A stretch of DNA of 26,355 nt from assembly GCA_958348565.1 (NCBI GenBank), contig CATVZP010000022.1:1-26355 (forward strand), read 5' to 3'. Shown one piece after another: positions 7,698 to 14,924 of the stretch. Both the position numbers and the translations under genes were made by a program. The notes beneath the pieces were generated by a model. That model searched no databases, was not told the DNA's origin, and worked only from the letters and a program-made list of their open reading frames with translations. The stretch's first letter is position 1. Every line of letters begins with the position of its first letter. The stretch comes from an uncultured Collinsella sp. Its GTDB lineage: Bacteria; Actinomycetota; Coriobacteriia; Coriobacteriales; Coriobacteriaceae.

Positions 7698-8345
7698 ATG
7701 GGAACCATACAACCGCCTTCACGCCCCGAATGCCTGTACATCATTGGCAACGGATTCGACCTGCACTACGGAATAAAAAGTTCTTACCTAGACTATCTAG
7801 CGTACCTAAACGAGCACGACAGCGCCCTCTCAGGCCTGCTCGAGGAGGTCTGCCCAGGCGACATCTGGAAGAACTTCGAGAGCGCACTCGGGGCGCTTGC
7901 CCCGGGCTCGCTCTTCACGAACACATTCAATCTGATCATTCCCGATAGCGATTCCGAGTATGAATGGGAGCAGCGAAGCGCATCGTGGAACTATCATCTC
8001 CAAGCCATGGAAAAAACTCAACCCGAAAAGGATTCGGGCACCTTCAGCGCTTGGGTAAGCAAAATCGATACCGCCGGCCGTGCCCACGATGACGGGTTAA
8101 TCGAGAACACAAGCGATGCCGTGTATCTAACGTTCAACTACACGAAAATCCTCGAGGATCGACTAGGTATCGATCAAGAGAGGATACTGCACATCCACGG
8201 CACCGCGGGGGAATCCGATCTTGTTTTCGTACACTCTCCGGTCAGCTGCGGCGCAAGTTCATCCTGGCCACAGAGAAGCCCGCCCGCCTCCTCATCTTTC
8301 TTCACAGGGAGTGATTCGATGCGCTCTCATCCGTTCGAGAAATAA
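7698..8345 (+). CDS. AbiH-family protein, C-terminus apparently broken
   Basis: The 215-aa frame opens with the AbiH hallmark LYIIGNGFDLHYGIKSSY (about residues 13-30) and later has YLTFNYTKILEDRL and ILHIHGTAGESDLVF, the conserved FNYT and HIHG motifs. AbiH proteins confer abortive infection against phage. Family members normally continue for roughly 100 or more residues after HIHG, but here the frame runs into a serine/proline-rich tail of about 35 residues with no family character. In the +2 frame, 8234-8314 encodes a protein-like tail (QLRRKFILATEKPARLLIF then a stop), so the break may be a recombination junction joining the 3' end of another gene. The start SD is weak (GCGAAAG). The gene is probably inactive or altered. 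Confidence 0.65.
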   Translation: MGTIQPPSRPECLYIIGNGFDLHYGIKSSYLDYLAYLNEHDSALSGLLEEVCPGDIWKNFESALGALAPGSLFTNTFNLIIPDSDSEYEWEQRSASWNYHLQAMEKTQPEKDSGTFSAWVSKIDTAGRAHDDGLIENTSDAVYLTFNYTKILEDRLGIDQERILHIHGTAGESDLVFVHSPVSCGASSSWPQRSPPASSSFFTGSDSMRSHPFEK

Positions 8346-8347
8346 TT

Positions 8348-8368
8348 GTCTCAGGTCTCAGGTCTCAG
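8348..8368. repeat. Three tandem copies of GTCTCAG
   Basis: Three perfect head-to-tail copies of the 7-mer GTCTCAG follow the end of the truncated AbiH frame by 2 nt. The position, at the boundary between the truncated gene and the next small ORF, suggests a slippage or recombination scar. Confidence 0.85.
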
Positions 8369-8372
8369 CTGC

Positions 8373-8618
8373 TCAGCAGTCGACCTGCCCTACATCAAAG
8401 CCATCGTGAATATAGCGCTCCATGCCGTCTAGACGGAGTTCTCGCAATTCCCGAATGCCGTAAGCGGGAATACCTATGTAGACAATGTCCGAATCGCTCC
8501 ATATCCCTAAGAGGTGCCGGGCAATCGCCGAAAACGCTTGGCCGTTACGCTTGGACAATGGCGGTCCGACGCCCTTCTCGATATCGGAGTCACTCCAATG
8601 CTTCCATGATCTTCTCAT
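8373..8618 (-). CDS. Small hypothetical protein, overlaps preceding tiny ORF by ATGA
   Basis: This 81-aa frame starts at ATG 8618, which overlaps the TGA of the 52-aa ORF upstream as ATGA. The motif WSDSDI occurs twice (near residues 8-13 and 40-45), pointing to an internal imperfect duplication. No family is recognised. There is no separate SD, so expression would depend on coupling. An alternative reading is that this and the upstream ORF are pieces of one frameshifted gene, because a third frame across the junction encodes a protein-like run (GHLLFILVISRAIIARNEKI) ending just inside this ORF. Confidence 0.35.
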   Translation of the reverse strand: MRRSWKHWSDSDIEKGVGPPLSKRNGQAFSAIARHLLGIWSDSDIVYIGIPAYGIRELRELRLDGMERYIHDGFDVGQVDC

Positions 8619-8773
8619 TCCGCGCTATGATTGCGCGAGATATGACCAGGATGAACAGGAGGTGTCCCGTCGCACGCGATCGTCCGTGAAGCCGCGAAGC
8701 AATACGCATAGGCCATAGCAAGCACGGCCGAAAGCAAAAATGCAGAGACCACGATTATAACGGCAGCCACCAT
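8615..8773 (-). CDS. Tiny single-helix membrane protein (52 aa) or 5' part of a frameshifted gene
   Basis: ATG 8773 is preceded by a purine-rich GAGAGAGGGA and opens a 52-aa frame whose first 25 residues are strongly hydrophobic (AAVIIVVSAFLLSAVLAMAY), a single membrane helix. The rest is short and polar with two cysteines overall. It ends at a TGA overlapping the next ORF's ATG. The hydrophobic start and the coupling support a real two-gene unit, but the poor continuation after residue 30, and the membrane-like sequence in another frame over the same DNA, fit a frameshifted two-helix protein equally well. Confidence 0.4.
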   Translation of the reverse strand: MVAAVIIVVSAFLLSAVLAMAYAYCFAASRTIACDGTPPVHPGHISRNHSAE

Positions 8774-8806
8774 TCCCTCTCTCAAGTTACAGCGCAGTGC
8801 GTAATG

Positions 8807-9190
8807 TCACGGATAGTCCCCGCCCAACGGGGCCTCTCCACAGGCGTTTCGAAACCCGCCCCCATCCCCGATTCCCACGCAGATTCCCACGCAGCTGCCG
8901 TGTTCACCGCCGAAACGGTGACCCCGAGCTCCCCCGCGACGCGGCAGACCCTCGGCTACCCTGCGCCTCACCCCTGCTCGCACCTCCGACGGCACGGGCA
9001 GGGGCATCGAGGGCGAGTCAAGGATGAACCCCCTTGTATAGCTGCACCCGAGGCGCTTCCCTGTCGCCCTCCAGTGCCGGGGTTCCCCTCCATCACGAAG
9101 AGGTAATCCCCGTCCGGCCTCGCCGTCTCTGCAACGCCAAGCCTCCCGAGCGACTCGAGGAGGGCAGGCTCGTCCTGGGAGAGTTGACAA
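8807..9190 (-). pseudogene. Degraded coding remnant with HTH, possibly a transposase relic
   Basis: The 8774-9261 stretch contains no intact gene. On the - strand, protein-like segments appear in successive frames: LLESLGRLGVAETARPDGDY followed by LFVMEGNPG (about 9170-9070), then after a frame change PLPVPSEVRAGVRRRVAEGL (ATG at 9007), then after another change RVAGELGVTVSAVNTAAAWE (about 8945-8885) and on to a stop. The last two segments joined read as a helix-turn-helix of the kind at the N-terminus of IS630-like and related transposases. High GC and at least two frameshifts point to an old relic; the family is a guess. Confidence 0.35.
8871..8894. repeat. 12-bp tandem duplication
   Basis: ATTCCCACGCAG occurs twice head to tail inside the degraded region, adding four codons (WESA-like) to the remnant frame. 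It is consistent with sequence no longer under selection. Confidence 0.9.
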
Positions 9191-9261
9191 TACTATAGAG
9201 ACACGTCCCAAATTGACTAAAGGGTGATATGGGTTAGACGCCGGGCAATATCCCATTTCTC

Positions 9262-9304
9262 AAAAGAAGAGGGGCACCCGTCGCTAAAGCTCGGGTACCC
9301 CTCT
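9262..9304 (-). terminator. Rho-independent terminator of pepD
   Basis: A 13-nt stem (9268-9280 with 9292-9304, AGAGGGG.ACCCG against CGGGT.CCCCTCT, one mismatch) closes an 11-nt loop and is followed on the - strand by a T-rich run (TTCTTTTG). It lies about 55 nt past the pepD stop. Confidence 0.8.
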
Positions 9305-9357
9305 CGGATCATTTGCGATCTGTCAGCACGTGACTCGGATCGCTATTAGCGCAGCCT

Positions 9358-10815
9358 TTACGCAGCGAGGCGCTTGAGAACGTCGATGAGCAGCTCGTAG
9401 AAGCGCTCGGCAGAAGCGAGCTCCATGCTCTCGTCCGGGGTGTGGACATCGGAGAGCGTCGGGCCCACGGCGATGGCGTCCAGACCGTGCAGGGCCTCGG
9501 CAAACAGGCCGCACTCAAGGCCGGCATGGATGGACTCGATGCGCAGCTCGGAGCCAAAGAGCTCGCGATAGCTCTCGACAAAGATGTCGCGGACCGGCGA
9601 ATGCTCGGCATAGCTCCAGCCGGGATACTCGAACTCAAACTTAGCGTCGAAGCCCAAGACATCGGCCAGCGTCTGCAGGCGGTCCTTGAACTCGTTCTGC
9701 AGCGAAGTGATCGAAGAGCGCGGGGACAGCATGATCTTGACCTGGTCGTCAGAGGTGGCAACCACACCGATGTTGGAGGAAACCTCGACGGAGCCGTCGG
9801 TGGCGACGTTGCGGCGAATCACGCCGTTAGGGGCAAGACGCAGGGCGCGGATGAGGGCAAGTGCGGACTTCTGGTCCATGGCCTCGACCTCGGCGTCGTC
9901 GGCAATCTCGACGGTGCAGGTAAAGCCGGGGTCGAAGACCTCGAGCTCGGCAGTGACGTCGGCGATGATGCCCTTTGCGATCTGCGCCGCTGCCTCGGCG
10001 GCAGCGTGGTCGGCGTAGACCAGAACAGCCTTGCACTCACGGTTGATGGCGTTGTCCTTAGTGCCGCCGTTAAAGCTGACGACGGCGGGCTCGCCGGCTA
10101 CCATCAAGCGGTCGATGATGCGGGCCATGATGAGGTTGCCGTTGCCGCGCTCCAGGTTGATGTCGGCGCCGGAGTGACCACCCAGCAGGCCAGAGATCTC
10201 GAGCGTAAGGGTGCTGCCGGTCTTGTGCTCGCGCACGATCGGGCAGGTGTAGGTAACGACGACGCCGCCGGCGCAGCTGACGGTGGCCACGCCCTCCTCC
10301 TCGGAATCGAGGTTGATCATGGTGCGGGCGCTAATCTGGGACTTGTCGAGCGTCTCGGCGCCAACCAGGCCAGTCTCCTCGTCGGTGGTGAACACGCACT
10401 CGAGGGCCGGATGAGCAATCGAATCGTCGTTGAGCACGGTAAGCATCAGAGCGACAGCAATGCCGTTGTCGGCGCCCAGGGTAGTGCCGTTAGCGGTGAG
10501 GACGCCGTCCTTGACGACCAGGTCGATACCATCGGTCGTAAAGTCGTGCTCAACGGAGCCCAGCTTGTCGCACACCATGTCGATGTGGCCCTGCAGCATC
10601 ACGGTCGGGGCATTCTCGGCACCGGCAGATGCGGGCTTGCGAATGACGACGTTGTAGACCTCGTCCTGGTACACATCGAGACCGCGCTCCTTGGCAAACG
10701 CGACTAGGAAATCGCTGATGCCCTTCTCGTTGCCAGACCCACGGGGGATCGCGCTGACCTCCTCAAAGAAATGGAACAGCTGGGCGGGCTCGTAGCCGGT
10801 AATCTTGTAGTCCAT
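9358..10815 (-). CDS. pepD: Aminoacyl-histidine dipeptidase (M20C, PepD)
   Basis: This 485-aa cytosolic zinc dipeptidase of the M20C family hydrolyses Xaa-His and other dipeptides for amino-acid supply. Metal and catalytic motifs are visible in order: QGHIDMVCDK (H77, D79), TLGADNGIA (bridging D116), TDEETGLVGA (E146/E147), INLDSEE (D170) and a late HAGLECGLFAE that supplies the C-terminal histidine. Length matches the family norm of about 480-490. ATG 10815 is set by AAGGAGG 4 nt upstream; the frame's extension to 10920 is spurious. The gene is monocistronic, with its own terminator downstream. A weak -10 (TATACA) about 45 nt upstream may be its promoter. Confidence 0.95.
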   Translation of the reverse strand: MDYKITGYEPAQLFHFFEEVSAIPRGSGNEKGISDFLVAFAKERGLDVYQDEVYNVVIRKPASAGAENAPTVMLQGHIDMVCDKLGSVEHDFTTDGIDLVVKDGVLTANGTTLGADNGIAVALMLTVLNDDSIAHPALECVFTTDEETGLVGAETLDKSQISARTMINLDSEEEGVATVSCAGGVVVTYTCPIVREHKTGSTLTLEISGLLGGHSGADINLERGNGNLIMARIIDRLMVAGEPAVVSFNGGTKDNAINRECKAVLVYADHAAAEAAAQIAKGIIADVTAELEVFDPGFTCTVEIADDAEVEAMDQKSALALIRALRLAPNGVIRRNVATDGSVEVSSNIGVVATSDDQVKIMLSPRSSITSLQNEFKDRLQTLADVLGFDAKFEFEYPGWSYAEHSPVRDIFVESYRELFGSELRIESIHAGLECGLFAEALHGLDAIAVGPTLSDVHTPDESMELASAERFYELLIDVLKRLAA

Positions 10816-10962
10816 GGTGCCTCCTTGGCGCAACTGGTTTGACAGTAAGGCTTGCGACTTGTATATTCCCAGACTTCGTTTGCATAAACCAGTCGAAAAC
10901 GCCGAGCGCTCTCGCATCATCGGCTAACGGCGAGGAACGTCACTTTATCAAGATGGAGCAGG

Positions 10963-11484
10963 CTAGACGGACAGGGCGGATGAGCTGTTGACCTCTCCAA
11001 CCAACCTCAACGCCTTTTCGACGTTAATGCATACACCATTGGTATGTTCAATGAGATTTTTATCCTCGGTCACCACGTAATCGGCATCGATACGATTGGC
11101 GACGCCCAACATAAGGTCGTCCTCGAAATCGTTGTGATGATGCTTGAACACAAACGAATCGAAGACCTCGTCTGCTCCCACCGGCGCGATAAGGGCGAGC
11201 TCGCGCATCTGCCGAACGCATGCCCAGGCCGTTTCGTCCGCCGCCGCAATGGCGCTATCGCTCAGCGAGCCATTCTTCCTTCGGCACTCCTTCTTGATTG
11301 CCGCCGAGACAAGATACGAGACATCTTTGACCGAAAGCGACGAGGCAAACAGGGCAATCAGCTCCGAAGCGTCGGCAATCTCGATCAGATGGACGACGTT
11401 TGCCGTACGGTCAGACCTACCAGAAAAATAATCCATCCATACATTGGTATCGATGAGCAACTTGAGGATTCCGCCCGCACTCAT
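10963..11484 (-). CDS. PIN-domain toxin (VapC-like RNase)
   Basis: The 173-aa product has the PIN fold signature: LLIDTNVWMDYF with D12 near the N-terminus, an internal acidic region, and DFEDDLMLGVANRIDADYVVTED carrying the clustered aspartates of the metal site. PIN toxins cleave RNA. ATG 11484 overlaps the antitoxin stop (ATGA) with GGAG upstream, so the two are translationally coupled with the antitoxin first, the usual order for type II modules. The protein is longer than a typical VapC (about 130-140 aa), as is common for PIN toxins paired with RelB-like antitoxins. The DNA is not unusual in composition compared with neighbours. Confidence 0.85.
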   Translation of the reverse strand: MSAGGILKLLIDTNVWMDYFSGRSDRTANVVHLIEIADASELIALFASSLSVKDVSYLVSAAIKKECRRKNGSLSDSAIAAADETAWACVRQMRELALIAPVGADEVFDSFVFKHHHNDFEDDLMLGVANRIDADYVVTEDKNLIEHTNGVCINVEKALRLVGEVNSSSALSV

Positions 11485-11840
11485 AGCTCCACCCACTCGG
11501 GATAGCGATCGGCCATGGCCTCCTCATAGAGGTCGTCGTAGTCACCCGAGAACTCAGGGATGGGGATGCCGTATTTGAGGCACGAATCGCGAATGATATG
11601 GCTACCCTGTGCTGCTCTTGATTCCACGAATCGCTGGTTCGCCTCGTCGGAGGGAATCTCTGCGCTCCCCTCCTTTGAAGGCATGCGTTCGTTGATGACC
11701 AGATATTCCCAAAGCGCCCGAACAGCCTGCGACGGCGTCATGCCGATATGGGCAAGCACGGTATCTCCCGCTTCTTTGAGCTGGCGATCTATGCGCACGT
11801 TCATCTGAATAGATTTTTTATCGAGCAATTCGGCTTCCAT
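11481..11840 (-). CDS. RelB/DinJ-family antitoxin
   Basis: This 119-aa protein begins with a ribbon-helix-helix: IQMNVRIDRQLKEAGDTVL followed by GMTPSQAVRALWEYLV, the RelB/DinJ pattern of a DNA-binding strand and two helices. The C-terminal half is acidic (DYDDLYEEAMADRYPEW) and likely wraps the PIN toxin. The ATG at 11840 has GAAGGA upstream. RelB-like antitoxins usually autorepress their operon; an inverted repeat at the promoter fits that. The antitoxin type and the toxin type (PIN rather than RelE) are mixed, a pairing known in Gram-positive and actinobacterial genomes. Confidence 0.85.
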   Translation of the reverse strand: MEAELLDKKSIQMNVRIDRQLKEAGDTVLAHIGMTPSQAVRALWEYLVINERMPSKEGSAEIPSDEANQRFVESRAAQGSHIIRDSCLKYGIPIPEFSGDYDDLYEEAMADRYPEWVEL

Positions 11841-11878
11841 GTCTGATCCTTCAGATTGCTATACATCATCCCTGACTT

Positions 11879-11905
11879 AGTATAGCATCTATAAGAGCGA
11901 AGCAA
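11879..11905 (-). promoter_or_regulatory. Candidate toxin-antitoxin promoter/operator
   Basis: On the - strand TATACT (11879-11884) is a good -10, and TATAG-ATG-CTATA (11881-11893) is a perfect inverted repeat overlapping it, as expected for autorepression by a ribbon-helix-helix antitoxin. A possible -35, TTGCTT (11900-11905), is only 15 nt away, so the -35 is uncertain. The half-site TATAGC recurs nearer the start codon (about 11858-11863). Confidence 0.45.
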
Positions 11906-11908
11906 TGC

Positions 11909-11947
11909 CTTACCGGGAGGTGTAGTGGTTTTCATTTTCCCGGTAAG
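11909..11947. other. 10-bp hairpin downstream of the ABC exporter
   Basis: CTTACCGGGA (11909-11918) pairs perfectly with TCCCGGTAAG (11938-11947) around a 19-nt loop. It lies past the end of the exporter gene and before the toxin-antitoxin promoter. No clear T-run follows on the - strand, so it may be a weak terminator for the peptide operon or a mere palindrome. Confidence 0.45.
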
Positions 11948-12013
11948 CACCAACCTCGAACAGCTTTCCACCATGGCAGAGATTAAGACTCAAGTGGGCT
12001 AATCTTGCGGCGC

Positions 12014-13645
12014 CTACAGCTCAATCACTGCGTCGCAAGCCTCAAGCAAATCAGAATCGTGCGAAACAACAATTACGATATGGTTCCTTTTCTTCTGCTG
12101 CAGAATATCAATGAGCGCTGACCTGCTCGCTCCGTCAAGCGCCGACGTCGGTTCATCGAATAACATGACGGGTGAGTCCTTAAGCAATACGCGAATAATT
12201 GCAATCTTCTGCTTTTCACCACCCGATATATTATGGTTTTGTTCGTCCAGCACCCCATCAAGACCTTTGGGAAGTGTTGAGACCAGTTTGGTCAAACCAA
12301 ACTGGTCTACAAGTCGCCCGACTTCAAGAACTGGATAATTATCGCCCGCGAGTAGCGTCAGATTCTCTCTGAGTGTTCCGTTAACGACATCGGGTTCTTG
12401 CTCGGCAATACCAACGACATACGAGCGTAGATTTATAGAATCAATCTGGCCCAAATCGACATCGTCATAAGCAATAGTCCCAACGTAATCATCGGGGTAC
12501 AAACCAGCTATGCCATCGAGAAGCGTACTTTTCCCGCTTCCATTTGCGCCTGACACGCCGTATAAGACTCCTCGATTAAACGAGATGAGCTTTGGATAAT
12601 CTATGATTCGATCGGTATCAGGGCGACAAATCGACAGGCCCTTGCACACAAGTGAAACAGGAGAACCAATGCGGACAGAACCGTTCGCATCTTCATCCAT
12701 TGCCCAAAGGCGCTTAAGGCGTTGGGCGCTCACCTTGCTCGACTGGTAGCTTTTGCCCCAAGAAAGCAAGTTCACCAGAGCAGAATTGGCGCTCGAATAA
12801 TAGCTCAATGCCGTCAGCAGAAAACCAACCGGCATTTTGCCTGCGACAATCTCACAGCCTCCAATCGCGAGCAAACAGAACTGCGCAAAGGAAAAAATCA
12901 ACTGATTCGCAAGTTCGAACCGTGATCCGGCTTTTTGGTTAGCCAATATAGCTGGATAAAGACCATCGAAAGCCTTCTGCAGCCTCAAGGAATAGAAATC
13001 GAATAATGAATGGCGACGAAGAAAGGATACGCTCTCCAGCTGGCTCTGGAGAGTCCCATAGAAAGCAGCGGTCTTTTCTTGAAACTCAAAGCCTCGATTG
13101 AACAGCAGCCCGCTAAACAATCGATAAACTACTGCCCCCGTAACGATGCAGGCTAGACAAGCAATCGCCATCGCAATGTTTATATTCATCAACATAATCA
13201 AGGAACAAATAATCGTTGCAACACCGCCAATGATATTTGACGCCGATGTTATTCCGAATATTATGAGATCGTTTGAATCGTGATTGATTTGCTGATTATA
13301 ATAGCCCGCATCAAATCCGATGAAAAACTTCCGGGGCAAACGCTTGACGTGTTCAAGTGTGTCAGCGTTAAGTTGATATCCTGCATGCGCTTGAAGGTCG
13401 ACATAGATTAGGGAAGTCCAATAGGACAACACCGACCCCACAATGGCGACCACGCCAATCGCGAAAACACATAAGACTAGCGTCCGCAAACTAATACCGA
13501 GCCCATTTTTTGCCGCCAGCACATTTACAGTCAGCCCCAACAAATATGGTTCAGCAAGGCTGCACAGCTGAGACAAGACATCGAGAAGCAGATAGACATA
13601 AAGCCTTGGCTTATGGAGGAGATATATCTTCCAAAATCTAAACAT
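12014..13645 (-). CDS. ABC exporter (membrane and ATPase fused), last gene of the peptide cluster
   Basis: The 543-aa protein has an N-terminal six-helix exporter domain (about 1-310) and a C-terminal nucleotide-binding domain: Walker A GANGSGKST (366-374), Q-loop AEQEPD, signature ISGGEKQK (from 473), Walker B VMLFDEPTSALD (from 493) and H-loop VVSHDSD. There is no N-terminal C39 peptidase domain, so it would export but not cleave. ATG 13645 overlaps the end of the radical SAM gene by 8 nt (ATGTTTAG), which excludes the 50-residue N-terminal extension that the open frame allows. Position as the last gene of the cluster suggests it secretes the modified peptide. It could alternatively act in immunity. 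Confidence 0.88.
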   Translation of the reverse strand: MFRFWKIYLLHKPRLYVYLLLDVLSQLCSLAEPYLLGLTVNVLAAKNGLGISLRTLVLCVFAIGVVAIVGSVLSYWTSLIYVDLQAHAGYQLNADTLEHVKRLPRKFFIGFDAGYYNQQINHDSNDLIIFGITSASNIIGGVATIICSLIMLMNINIAMAIACLACIVTGAVVYRLFSGLLFNRGFEFQEKTAAFYGTLQSQLESVSFLRRHSLFDFYSLRLQKAFDGLYPAILANQKAGSRFELANQLIFSFAQFCLLAIGGCEIVAGKMPVGFLLTALSYYSSANSALVNLLSWGKSYQSSKVSAQRLKRLWAMDEDANGSVRIGSPVSLVCKGLSICRPDTDRIIDYPKLISFNRGVLYGVSGANGSGKSTLLDGIAGLYPDDYVGTIAYDDVDLGQIDSINLRSYVVGIAEQEPDVVNGTLRENLTLLAGDNYPVLEVGRLVDQFGLTKLVSTLPKGLDGVLDEQNHNISGGEKQKIAIIRVLLKDSPVMLFDEPTSALDGASRSALIDILQQKKRNHIVIVVSHDSDLLEACDAVIEL

Positions 13646-14924
13646 CGTGATCTGCCTTATGCGAATACTGATAATTACAAGCCAATCGTATTCTCTGCCT
13701 GGCATTGAACTTAACGCTCGCGCATTTTCTCTGGCCCTCCATGGCGGCGTGGGGACATCCACCCATACAAGCCGGAAACAATACACACTCGCCACATACT
13801 GGGTCGTTTGGTAAATACTCCATCCATTTCAAATAGTTCGAATTAGCTTTCACACCTTCTCGAACATTTCCAACGGCGCACTCGCCCTTGCCAACCTCAT
13901 CCCAACATTTAAAAAGTCTACCAAGCGGATCGATGACAAACGAATTAAGAGAAACCGCACAGCAGACACTTGGTTCATACGGCGTAAACGGAATAACGTT
14001 GAATCCGCGCTCGCTAGCTTTATCCATAAAAAACGTTTCAACTTGAGAGAACCCACGCTGAGAAAAACAATGAATGTCATTTGCGCAAGTATCGTTAACA
14101 TTGTCAACCGCAGCAAGATAAATCGCGACTTTACCGCGAAGCCCTTTAGCGTCAAGCTCGTCAATCAACGCATCGACCTCTTTGCTATTGGACTCATCGA
14201 CATTAACGCGAATGGTAATCTGAAGAACATCGGCACATGAGATGATATTGTCGATAATGGCATCATATGTCGGACGACCGTCAGCCGGGACTCTCCGCGA
14301 ATCATGATCCCTCTTTGAGCCATCAATAGTGATTTGAACCGAACCGACCTGACAATCAGCAAGCTTCTGAGCAATTTCTCGCGTCAGGAGATATCCGTTC
14401 GTTACCATTCCGGCAGAATAAGTAGCGCCTGGCCTAATCGCCCCTCTCAGTTCTTTTGTCAGTCGCTCGATCATGTCCACACAGAGTAGGGGTTCTCCTC
14501 CATACCAGTCAACGTGAAGATCGCTGATCCCAGGATAGCCGGAACGCACGAATTCTGCGATATCCGTCATTGTCTCTTCTGACATAGTGGGGTGCGAGCA
14601 GCCCTTTTCATAGCAGTAGGGGCACCTAAAATTGCATGCCAGCGTTGGAGCAATCGTCAGTCCTAAATAGTCATTTGCAAACCTTGCCGACAAACTCTCA
14701 AGCATCAACATTCGCCGCTCGTCAACATCGTCATCTACCAACATGCCACCCATCTTAAGGGCCTCTTCGAAATCACCATCCAGGGCGGCGACACCCTTGC
14801 GATATAAATTCAGCTCATTCGTGTGCGCAGCGTCAAGGTCGAGAACGCCACCAGACTGGGTATTGTAGATAGTGATACCGTTCACATCATTCTCTTCAAT
14901 AACGTTAAATTCAGACTCTTTCAT
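13638..14924 (-). CDS. Radical SAM/SPASM peptide maturase
   Basis: The 428-aa enzyme has the radical SAM motif CNFRCPYC (C97, C101, C104) and a C-terminal SPASM domain rich in cysteines (C321/C322, C340, C349, C377, C380, C386, C390, C401) for auxiliary iron-sulfur clusters. The N-terminal 80 residues, with YNTQSGGVLDLD, look like the precursor-recognition region of peptide maturases such as the CcpM-type family. Enzymes of this class install thioether or other Cys-derived crosslinks in ribosomal peptides. The ATG directly follows the TAA of the permease gene, with CGGAG upstream. The likely substrate is the 36-aa six-cysteine peptide encoded upstream. The exact chemistry (alpha-, beta- or gamma-thioether, epimerisation) cannot be told from sequence. 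Confidence 0.9.
   Translation of the reverse strand: MKESEFNVIEENDVNGITIYNTQSGGVLDLDAAHTNELNLYRKGVAALDGDFEEALKMGGMLVDDDVDERRMLMLESLSARFANDYLGLTIAPTLACNFRCPYCYEKGCSHPTMSEETMTDIAEFVRSGYPGISDLHVDWYGGEPLLCVDMIERLTKELRGAIRPGATYSAGMVTNGYLLTREIAQKLADCQVGSVQITIDGSKRDHDSRRVPADGRPTYDAIIDNIISCADVLQITIRVNVDESNSKEVDALIDELDAKGLRGKVAIYLAAVDNVNDTCANDIHCFSQRGFSQVETFFMDKASERGFNVIPFTPYEPSVCCAVSLNSFVIDPLGRLFKCWDEVGKGECAVGNVREGVKANSNYLKWMEYLPNDPVCGECVLFPACMGGCPHAAMEGQRKCASVKFNARQRIRLACNYQYSHKADHDV

Noticed and set aside
8348..8368. CRISPR-like array from the tandem GTCTCAG copies
   Set aside because: Units are 7 bp with no spacers; this is a simple tandem repeat.
8807..9256. The full 149-aa - strand frame as an intact gene
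   Set aside because: Only a middle portion looks protein-like; better protein-like segments occur in other frames on each side, so decayed sequence fits better.
9442..10707. A 421-aa open frame on the + strand opposite pepD
   Set aside because: Antisense shadow of pepD with G/V/D-rich composition and no motifs.
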